Origin: JAGUXG01 sp043798435
GTDB lineage: Bacteria > UBA9089 > UBA9088 > JAGUXG01
Assembly (NCBI GenBank): GCA_043798435.1
Contig: JAZDOR010000195.1
Span: 1 to 10,328, forward strand
DNA: 10,328 bases
Reading direction: 5' to 3'
Both the position numbers and the translations under genes were made by a program. Below, piece by piece: positions 3,512 through 10,328 of this stretch. Position 1 is the first letter of the stretch. The number at the start of each line of letters is the position of its first letter. The notes under the pieces were generated by a model, which did no database searches, was not told where the DNA came from, and worked only from the letters and a program-made list of their open reading frames with translations.

Positions 3512-6500
3512 ATGAAAAGATTATTTTTTGGTGTGAAGATTTTGGTTTTGGGGATGGTTTTGGTATCAGGGTTAGCAGAAGCAGAATTGATTAAAGAATG
3601 GACTTATGCTGTCTATCTTGATGGGGATAATAACTTGGAGGATGCAGGGATTGATGACTTTCTGGAGATGGCTGAAGTTGGCTCAAGTGATAAGATAAAC
3701 ATTGTTGTCCAGTTTGATAGAGGTGGGTATGATACGAGCTTTGGCGACTGGGAGACAACAAAGAGGTTCTATGTCACCCAGGGAATGACTCCGGTAGCAG
3801 GAAGCGGCACAGATATAGGAGAGGCAAATATGGGTAGTCCAACGGTATTACTTGATTTTATTAACTGGGCAAAGACAAATTACCCTGCCAAAAGGTATGC
3901 CTTAGTTCTCTGGAATCATGGTGGTGGTTGGAGGCAAAAGGAAGGGACACGGACAAAGGCTGTTTGTTGGGATGATACTGATGGAGACTGCCTCTATATG
4001 AACGAGGTAAAGGAGGCATTATCTAAGGGCGGTGCAGACTTGATTGGCTTTGATGCCTGCCTGATGGGTATGGCTGAGGTAGCCTATCAGATCAAGGATT
4101 ATGCAGATGTGGCTGTCTTCTCTCAGGAAACAGAGCCTGAGGATGGTTGGCCATACAATACCATTTTAGCTGACCTGGTTGGAACACCAACAATGGAGGC
4201 AAAAGAGCTTGGCAAGATAATTGTAGAAAAATATATGGAATCTTATGGTGATGAGCCAGATGTTACCCAATCTGCAGTTGACCTCAAACAACTTGGCACA
4301 GTAGCCACAAAGATAAGCAATTTTGCAGACAGCCTGAAGTATGACTATAATATACTGAGAAAACTGAGGGCAAAGACTGATGACTGTGGTGCTTATGCCG
4401 ATATCTTTCACTTTGCAAATTCAGTCAGCTCTACCCTCCCTGACCAATATATTAAAGATACAGCAAACGAGCTAAAGTTTGCCCTTTCTGATAGTATCAT
4501 TGCCGAAGGACACGGAGAAAGTCATCCAAATTTTCATGGAATGAACATCTACTTTCCTGAGTATAAAGACGAGGAATATGATGATTATGTGGTGAATGGG
4601 GTGGTTGATTTTACAAAGGATACAGCCTGGGATGAGTTCCTGGTAAGATATTATGGAACCCCCTCAACCGCTATGTTCACAGGAAGTTTCACTGATAAAG
4701 GAATAGACACAGATAACGATAGTAAATATAACTACCTTGAGTTGAGTTTAGAGGTTAATGTAAGAGAAGAAGGAGATTATGTGGTTTACGGAAATTTGGA
4801 GCTTGGAAACACTACTATTGGCATTGGAACTTATCAATTTCTGATACCTGGCACACAGACAATCAATTTTCAGTTTAGGGGAGAGGATATCTTTGGAAAA
4901 GGGATAGATGGACCCTATAGGTTCATGGCGAAGATAGATAAAAATGGTCTTATTGATGAATTTTCTGGATACACTGGCACTTACACCTACACCCAGTTTG
5001 ATGTGCCGGGTCTATTCACAGGCACCTACACTGACTATGGCATAGATACAAATAACAATGGATTATATGATTGGCTGGTAATAGAGCCTGAGGTTTTGAT
5101 ACCAGAGAATGGGTGTTATCAAATATCAGGTCACCTGTATGACCAATATGGACAAAATCATATCGCTGGTAGTGGAGTTGGAATGGAATTCAGCCAGGGA
5201 ACTCATACCCTGCAGATAAACTTAAGTGGCAGGGATATCGGGAATAAGGGGATAAATGGACCCTATCTATTCAGATTGTGGATATATAGCCGAACAAAGG
5301 GGGCAACCTATACTACTGAGCTAAAAGGACTAACAACCCCCTACACCTACACCCAGTTTGAGATGTCTGGCATACTTACAGGTAGCATCTCCTATTCAGG
5401 GACAAAGACAGGATACCTGTATGTTTTGCTATGCGATGAGCCTGAAATGACAGAGGATTCAATAGCTTGTTACGCAATGATAAAAAACCCTGCCTTTCCA
5501 CAATCTTATGAGATTAGAAATATTGACTCAGGAACATACTATATTGCCGCTTTACTTGCTGCAAATGGCTATGATGGACCAGGCATTGGCGACCCTGTTG
5601 GTATATACGGCACATTGACCTCCGTATTCTCTTTCTGGCAAGTGATTGGCACACCTACCCCTGTCTATATTCAGGATGGCTCAATCACTGCCGGCATAGA
5701 TTTTGCATTAACCCAGGAGATTGTTGCCCTGCCAGGGGATATTTGGGACCCAGCAGATGATACACCAGCAGATGCAACCTTGCTTGCACCTACCACACTT
5801 GAGAAGTGCGATGGTCCACATACCTTAGGTAGCCCAGACCTCTATGATTGGTATAAGATATATATGACCTCAGGAATTACCTATAACTTTAACACTGTAG
5901 GTGGCTCAGGGGATAACTACGGAAATCTCTATGATGGACCAGGTTCAACCTATACCTGCGTAGCCTCCAATGATGACTCAGGAGGAAATCGGCAATTCAG
6001 CTTTTCCTATCAAGCGGCAAGCACACAGTATTATTATCTCAGGATACGAGCATATTCAGTTGGCAGTAGCTGGTCAGGCTATCTCAAGTATTCTTGTATA
6101 GAGACCCCCCCCATAGAAGTACCTGATATAATCAGCGTATCTAATGCTGAGGGTGGTCTTGGCGAGACAATCACTGTCCCTATCAGAATACAAAAGAATA
6201 GTCTATCCATTGATGCCTTTGGACTGGATTTAATCTACGATAATACTATGCTCTCCTTTGTCGGCATCTCTAAGGGAGACTTAACCAGCTACTTTACATA
6301 TCTTGGTGGCAATGAGATAGCTTCAGGCACGATTAGAATAGGGGGCTTTGACCCAAAGCCAATCCCTGCTGATAGCACCGGGATAATAGCTGAGGCTATC
6401 TTCTCGGTTATTTGTGAAGAAGAGGGGACATCCACACTCTATTTATCGGACTTAAAAGATGATATAAAAGAATTTGGGGTTATCACGGGAATATTTACCA

Positions 6501-7381
6501 GCTTTCCGCATCACGGGGATGTGAACAATGACAGCGAAATAACCCCGGATGATGCCCTTATTGCCTTCAAGGCATACCTTGATTTATGTGCCCTCACTGC
6601 CTGGCAGAGATCTGTAGCTGATAGAAATAGGGATGGAGAGGTAACCCCAGAGGATGCCTTGATTACCTTCAAAGAGTATATGGGTATAAAGCCTCTTTTT
6701 GCCAGGCAGCCCATAAAACTTAGCACTACCCAGATTATCAGTGTCAGTAATGCAACTGAAGCTCCTAATTCTTCTGTGGCAATTCATATAGACCTTGAGG
6801 GTAATGACAGGCAGATAGATGCCTTTGGCCTGGAGCTTCTCTATGACCCGAATATCCTTGTTTATAAAGAGGCAAAAACAGCCATCCTTACGGAAAACCC
6901 CGTATTCTTTGGTAGTAGTACAATCAGCACTGGAACAATTAGAATAGGTTGGTTTAGAGCTACCCCGATTAGCACAGATAGCACTGGCTCATCCGTAGAT
7001 GTAATCTTTGATGTCAAACCAGATGCTGTAGGTTCTTGCAACCTGACCCTATCCAATCTTAAGGATGATATTAAAACAGCAGGTACCAAAAGCGGCAAAT
7101 TTACAGTTAAAAAGGTAAAGGTATCAGCAGATAATCTTCTTGATGTCCATGTCTATCCCAATCCTTGTAGGCTTTCCAAAGAGACCTCCATCACCTTCAA
7201 AAACCCCACACCTCAGTCAACTATCAGAATTTTCAACATAGCCGGAGAGCAAATTGAAAGGTTTGATGTAAATGGCGAATACACCTGGAATAATCCCAAA
7301 TTAGCCTCAGGTGTCTATATCTATCTGATAACCAACGACAAAGACCAGAAGGCAACAGGTAAGATTGGAATCATAAAATAG
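3512..7381 (+). CDS. Secreted clostripain-family (C11) cysteine protease with cohesin, dockerin and type IX-like sorting domains
   Basis: This 1289-residue exported protein begins with a signal peptide (1-24: KR, hydrophobic core, cut near AEA). Residues 25-385 are a C11 peptidase: YLDGDNNLE, His136 in WNHGGGW and Cys183 in FDACLMGM form the catalytic pair, 47 residues apart, as in known C11 enzymes that cleave after Arg or Lys. Two related beta-rich repeats follow (389-501 and 502-621), each starting FTGxxTDxGIDT and ending YTYTQF. Next come a carrier-like domain (622-736), a PPC domain (737-868; DLYDWYKIY, NDDSGG, YYYLRI), cohesin 1 (870-1001), a type I dockerin (1002-1059) with calcium loops at Asp1003/Asn1005/Asp1007/Asp1014 and Asp1037/Asn1039/Asp1041/Asp1048, cohesin 2 (1074-1200), and a C-terminal domain (1205-1289; VYPNP, GVYIYLI, GKIGIIK) like type IX sorting signals. 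No Shine-Dalgarno sequence is visible before the ATG. The substrate is unknown. Confidence 0.9.
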   Translation: MKRLFFGVKILVLGMVLVSGLAEAELIKEWTYAVYLDGDNNLEDAGIDDFLEMAEVGSSDKINIVVQFDRGGYDTSFGDWETTKRFYVTQGMTPVAGSGTDIGEANMGSPTVLLDFINWAKTNYPAKRYALVLWNHGGGWRQKEGTRTKAVCWDDTDGDCLYMNEVKEALSKGGADLIGFDACLMGMAEVAYQIKDYADVAVFSQETEPEDGWPYNTILADLVGTPTMEAKELGKIIVEKYMESYGDEPDVTQSAVDLKQLGTVATKISNFADSLKYDYNILRKLRAKTDDCGAYADIFHFANSVSSTLPDQYIKDTANELKFALSDSIIAEGHGESHPNFHGMNIYFPEYKDEEYDDYVVNGVVDFTKDTAWDEFLVRYYGTPSTAMFTGSFTDKGIDTDNDSKYNYLELSLEVNVREEGDYVVYGNLELGNTTIGIGTYQFLIPGTQTINFQFRGEDIFGKGIDGPYRFMAKIDKNGLIDEFSGYTGTYTYTQFDVPGLFTGTYTDYGIDTNNNGLYDWLVIEPEVLIPENGCYQISGHLYDQYGQNHIAGSGVGMEFSQGTHTLQINLSGRDIGNKGINGPYLFRLWIYSRTKGATYTTELKGLTTPYTYTQFEMSGILTGSISYSGTKTGYLYVLLCDEPEMTEDSIACYAMIKNPAFPQSYEIRNIDSGTYYIAALLAANGYDGPGIGDPVGIYGTLTSVFSFWQVIGTPTPVYIQDGSITAGIDFALTQEIVALPGDIWDPADDTPADATLLAPTTLEKCDGPHTLGSPDLYDWYKIYMTSGITYNFNTVGGSGDNYGNLYDGPGSTYTCVASNDDSGGNRQFSFSYQAASTQYYYLRIRAYSVGSSWSGYLKYSCIETPPIEVPDIISVSNAEGGLGETITVPIRIQKNSLSIDAFGLDLIYDNTMLSFVGISKGDLTSYFTYLGGNEIASGTIRIGGFDPKPIPADSTGIIAEAIFSVICEEEGTSTLYLSDLKDDIKEFGVITGIFTSFPHHGDVNNDSEITPDDALIAFKAYLDLCALTAWQRSVADRNRDGEVTPEDALITFKEYMGIKPLFARQPIKLSTTQIISVSNATEAPNSSVAIHIDLEGNDRQIDAFGLELLYDPNILVYKEAKTAILTENPVFFGSSTISTGTIRIGWFRATPISTDSTGSSVDVIFDVKPDAVGSCNLTLSNLKDDIKTAGTKSGKFTVKKVKVSADNLLDVHVYPNPCRLSKETSITFKNPTPQSTIRIFNIAGEQIERFDVNGEYTWNNPKLASGVYIYLITNDKDQKATGKIGIIK

Positions 7382-7389
7382 GAGGAAAA

Positions 7390-8904
7390 ATGAAGGTAGC
7401 AACACCAGACCAGATGCAGGAGATAGATAAAAGGGCTTTTTCTGATTTTGACATTTCACCACTTATCCTTATGGAAAATGCAGGGATTGCGGCTGTTTCC
7501 GTCTGTTTTGCGGAGTTAGAGAAGATGAGCGGAAGAAGTGTCACGGTCTTCTGTGGCCCAGGGAATAATGGAGGGGATGGGTTTGTTGTTGCCAGGCATC
7601 TGTTTCTCGCAGGGGTTTCTGTCAAGTGCTTTGTGGTATCAGCAGAGAAACAGAGCCAGGAGAGGGAGACAAATTTAAGGATAGTAGAAAGGCTTGGCAT
7701 TCCAATTATTGCTGACCTTTCACAGGCTCAGGCAGACCTTTTTGTTGATGGGCTGCTTGGGACAGGCTTATCCAGGTCACCATCTGATGAGATAGCCAAA
7801 TGTATAGATTTTATGAACAACCAGGGGATTACAATCATTTCTCTGGATATTCCATCAGGGCTTTGTGGGGAGAGGGGTGTTCCTCTCGGTGCAACAGTAA
7901 AGGCAGATATGACTGTAACCTTTGGCTTGCCAAAGTTGGGGCTTCTTGTCTATCCGGGTGCAGGGTATGTTGGAAACCTTGTTATAGACTCAATCTCCTT
8001 TCCAGGAGTGCTTTTAGCCGACCCAAAGATAAAGAGGAATATCCTTATAGAAGAAGAGGCGGCTTTTCTTCTTCCAAAGAGAGCTCCTGACGCACACAAG
8101 GGTCAATGCGGAAAGGTGGCTGTAATCGCTGGTTCTTTTGGGATGACAGGTGCGGCTCTTCTTTGCTCAAAATCTGCTTTTGTTATGGGTGCAGGGCTTG
8201 TCTATCTTGGAATCCCAGAATCTTTGGTAGAGATAATAGGCTGTAGCCTCATTGAGGTGGTCACAAAGCCATTACCTGAGACAAAAAAGAGGAGCCTTTC
8301 CACTTCAGCTTATAATGGGATAATGGAGATGGCAAAAGGGTGTGATGTGATGGTGATTGGCCCAGGCATAGGAAGACACCCAGAGACGAGAAAGTTAATA
8401 AATAGACTGATAGATAGGATTGACCTGCCAATTGTCCTTGATGCAGATGGAATTTATGCCATAGAAGACCCATCAATCCTCAAAAATAAGCAGATTTTAA
8501 TCACCCCACACTCAGGAGAAATGGCAAGGCTTTTGGGAAAAAGCATAGATGAGATTGAACAAGACAGGATAGGTGTTGCAGAAAGGCTCTCCGATGATTA
8601 TAATATCTCTGTTCTGCTAAAGGGTGCCAGGACAGTGATTGTTTCAGAGGGGCAAACCCATATAAATCCAACAGGCTGCTCGGGTATGGCGAAAGCAGGC
8701 TCAGGGGATGTTCTTGCTGGAATGATTTCTGCTCTGATAGGCCAAGGGTCATCTATCAAGGATGCCGCAGTCTTGGGGGCATATCTTCACGGCTCAGCAG
8801 GAGAGATAGCTTGCGAAGCAAAGACAGAATACTCTATTATTGCCTCGGATATAATTGACAATATTCCAGAGGCGATAAAGAGAATAAAGAATAGCGAATT
8901 ATAA
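7390..8904 (+). CDS. nnr: Bifunctional NAD(P)H-hydrate epimerase / ADP-dependent NAD(P)HX dehydratase
   Basis: The enzyme repairs hydrated NADH and NADPH in the cytosol: the N-terminal half epimerises R- and S-NAD(P)HX, and the C-terminal half dehydrates the S form using ADP. At 504 residues it has the usual fused length. The epimerase half shows MKVATPDQMQEIDKRA, LMENAG, GPGNNGGDGFVVARHL (56-71), VDGLLGTGLSR and LDIPSGL. The ribokinase-like dehydratase half (from about 220) shows HKGQCGKVAVIAGS, MTGAA, GPGIGR, LDADGIY, ITPHSGEMARLLG, LLKGARTVI and AGSGDVLAGM (436-445), with Asp440 as the expected catalytic base. GGAGG at 7381-7385 lies four bases before the ATG and overlaps the stop of the protease gene, so the two are probably translated from one transcript. 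Neither half has lost a key motif. Confidence 0.95.
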   Translation: MKVATPDQMQEIDKRAFSDFDISPLILMENAGIAAVSVCFAELEKMSGRSVTVFCGPGNNGGDGFVVARHLFLAGVSVKCFVVSAEKQSQERETNLRIVERLGIPIIADLSQAQADLFVDGLLGTGLSRSPSDEIAKCIDFMNNQGITIISLDIPSGLCGERGVPLGATVKADMTVTFGLPKLGLLVYPGAGYVGNLVIDSISFPGVLLADPKIKRNILIEEEAAFLLPKRAPDAHKGQCGKVAVIAGSFGMTGAALLCSKSAFVMGAGLVYLGIPESLVEIIGCSLIEVVTKPLPETKKRSLSTSAYNGIMEMAKGCDVMVIGPGIGRHPETRKLINRLIDRIDLPIVLDADGIYAIEDPSILKNKQILITPHSGEMARLLGKSIDEIEQDRIGVAERLSDDYNISVLLKGARTVIVSEGQTHINPTGCSGMAKAGSGDVLAGMISALIGQGSSIKDAAVLGAYLHGSAGEIACEAKTEYSIIASDIIDNIPEAIKRIKNSEL

Positions 8905-8909
8905 AAACT

Positions 8910-10328
8910 ATGGCTTACACAGCAGATAAAATTCAGGTTTTAGAAGGTTTAGAGGGTGTCCGCAAGCGTCCCTCTATGTATATTGGGGATACCTCAGTAA
9001 GGGGTCTTCATCACCTTGTCTATGAGGTGGTTGACAACGGCATAGATGAGGTTTTGGCTGGAGAGTGTGACAGGATTGAGGTAGTTATTCATAAAGATGA
9101 AAGCTGCAGTGTCCTTGACAACGGCAGAGGAATCCCTGTTGACAACCATCCCATTTATAAGAAGCCGGCTGTAGAGATAGTCCTCTGCACCCTGCACGCT
9201 GGTGGAAAGTTTGAGTCTGGAGCATACAAGATATCCGGAGGATTGCACGGCGTGGGTGTCTCGGTAGTTAATGGGCTTTCTGAGTGGCTTGAGGTAGAGG
9301 TATATCGGGATGGCAATTGTTACCATCAATTATTTAAAAGGGGAAAGCCGCAAGGAAAGCTTGAAATTACTGGAAAGAAAAAGTTGAGGGGGACAAAGGT
9401 TCGCTTCCTTCCTGACAAGCAGATTTTCTCAGAGACAATATTCAGTTTTGAGCTTCTCTCTCATCGCCTCCGGGAGCTTGCCTTTCTAAATAAAGGTGTC
9501 TTTATCAAGATAGATGATGAAAGAGACAGCAAATCTGAGACCTTTCAGGCAAAGGGTGGCATAATAGAGTTTGTCAGCCTCTTAGATGAGGGAAAGACGA
9601 CCATTCACAAGAAGCCTATAGGGTTTGAAAAGACAAGTAATGATGTGGTGGTTGAGGTCGCTCTTCAGTATAACACTGATTTTGCTACCACTATACTCTC
9701 TTATGTGAACACAATCCATACCGAAGAGGGAGGAACCCATGTGGCTGGCTTTAAGTCTGGTCTGACACGGGTTATCAACGACTATGCCAAGAAGAATGGC
9801 CTGCTGAAAGAGGATGAATCTTTATCAGGCGATGATGTGAGGGAGGGGCTTACAGCAGTAATCAGTATCAAGGTAAAAGATCCCCAGTTTGAAGGACAGA
9901 CCAAGGCAAAGCTTGGAAATAGCGAGGTAAAGGGTATAGTTGAGTCTGCTGTGGGAGATGCGCTTTCAGAATTCTTTGAGGAGAACCCGTCTGTCGTCAG
10001 AAGGATAATAGAAAAGTCTCTTTTAGCTCAAAGGGCAAGGGATGCGGCCAGAAAGGCAAGGGAATTAGTGAGGAAACAGGGTGGCTTAGATGAGTTTGGC
10101 ACACTTCCTGGAAAGCTGGCAGACTGTTCAGAGAAGGACCCTGCCCTCTGTGAGCTATACATTGTTGAAGGCGATTCTGCAGGGGGTTCAGCCAAACAGG
10201 GAAGGGACAGAAAATTTCAGGCAATCCTGCCCCTTCGTGGAAAAATACTGAATGTTGAAAAACAGAGGTTAGATGTAACCCTGAAGAATACGGAGATACG
10301 GGCACTCCTCACCTGCCTTGGCACAGGA
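8910..10328 (+). CDS. gyrB: DNA gyrase subunit B, N-terminal part (3' end outside window)
   Basis: GyrB provides the ATPase and the TOPRIM part of the DNA-cleavage site of gyrase, which introduces negative supercoils. The frame is open from ATG 8910 to the window edge, 473 codons. The GHKL ATPase has VLEGLEGVRKRPSMYIG (10-26), the catalytic Glu39 and Asn43 in EVVDNGIDE, Asp70 in DNGRGIP and the lid GGLHGVG (110-116). The transducer domain has TEEGGTHV and the QTK loop in FEGQTKAKLGN. The TOPRIM domain starts with YIVEGDSAGGSAKQGRD, with Glu420 as the metal-binding glutamate, followed by RKFQAILPLRGKILNVEK and LLTCLGTG at the edge. DRKFQAILPLRGK favours GyrB over ParE. It starts five bases after the nnr stop, with no clear Shine-Dalgarno sequence, which suggests coupling to nnr translation. 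Confidence 0.96.
   Translation, partial: MAYTADKIQVLEGLEGVRKRPSMYIGDTSVRGLHHLVYEVVDNGIDEVLAGECDRIEVVIHKDESCSVLDNGRGIPVDNHPIYKKPAVEIVLCTLHAGGKFESGAYKISGGLHGVGVSVVNGLSEWLEVEVYRDGNCYHQLFKRGKPQGKLEITGKKKLRGTKVRFLPDKQIFSETIFSFELLSHRLRELAFLNKGVFIKIDDERDSKSETFQAKGGIIEFVSLLDEGKTTIHKKPIGFEKTSNDVVVEVALQYNTDFATTILSYVNTIHTEEGGTHVAGFKSGLTRVINDYAKKNGLLKEDESLSGDDVREGLTAVISIKVKDPQFEGQTKAKLGNSEVKGIVESAVGDALSEFFEENPSVVRRIIEKSLLAQRARDAARKARELVRKQGGLDEFGTLPGKLADCSEKDPALCELYIVEGDSAGGSAKQGRDRKFQAILPLRGKILNVEKQRLDVTLKNTEIRALLTCLGTG

Noticed and set aside
6515..6688. Evidence for a cellulosome
   Set aside because: The dockerin and cohesins are real, but no glycoside hydrolase or carbohydrate-binding module is seen, and the catalytic domain is a protease.
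7800..8090. Second + strand frame of 96 codons inside nnr
   Set aside because: It overlaps the conserved nnr coding sequence in another frame, is rich in Cys and Arg without any motif, and lacks a ribosome site.

Overview
The window looks like a chromosomal segment of an uncultivated bacterium with a Gram-negative-type cell plan, probably from a candidate phylum. Three things point there: a secreted protease ending in a type IX (Por)-like sorting domain, intergenic DNA filled with short repeat families rather than insertion sequences, and an AGA/AGG-rich arginine codon habit in the housekeeping genes. The lineage is inference. Nothing in the window (no rRNA, for example) fixes it.

Layout, all on the + strand: the 3' end of recA (2-289); a spacer with 14-bp tandem repeats and a duplicated copy of the purC start; purC of the long, archaeal-like form (362-1378); a 301-bp gene-free stretch with an inverted-repeat element (about 1386-1551) and a strong sigma70-type promoter; a Phd/YefM antitoxin and Txe/YoeB toxin pair (1680-2182); tsaC (2202-2846); a second inverted-repeat element (2858-2929); purE of the class II type (3007-3477), whose last codons lie inside a third repeat array; a 1289-residue secreted clostripain-family protease with cohesin, dockerin and sorting domains (3512-7381); the bifunctional NAD(P)HX repair enzyme nnr (7390-8904); and the first 473 codons of gyrB (8910 to the window edge). 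No convincing gene is seen on the - strand.

Most genes are housekeeping: recombination (recA), purine synthesis (purC, purE), tRNA t6A modification (tsaC), nicotinamide cofactor repair (nnr) and DNA supercoiling (gyrB). They share direction and short gaps, which allows co-transcription of purE to gyrB, but they form no single pathway. Two accessory items are inserted among them: the toxin-antitoxin module, with its own promoter and a different arginine codon habit in the toxin, and the large exported protease.

I do not see a wholly new multi-gene system. The points most worth a second look are the duplicated purC start flanking a repeat insertion, the repeat that supplies the end of purE, the pairing of archaeal-like PurC with class II PurE, and the cohesin-dockerin-cohesin architecture of the protease.
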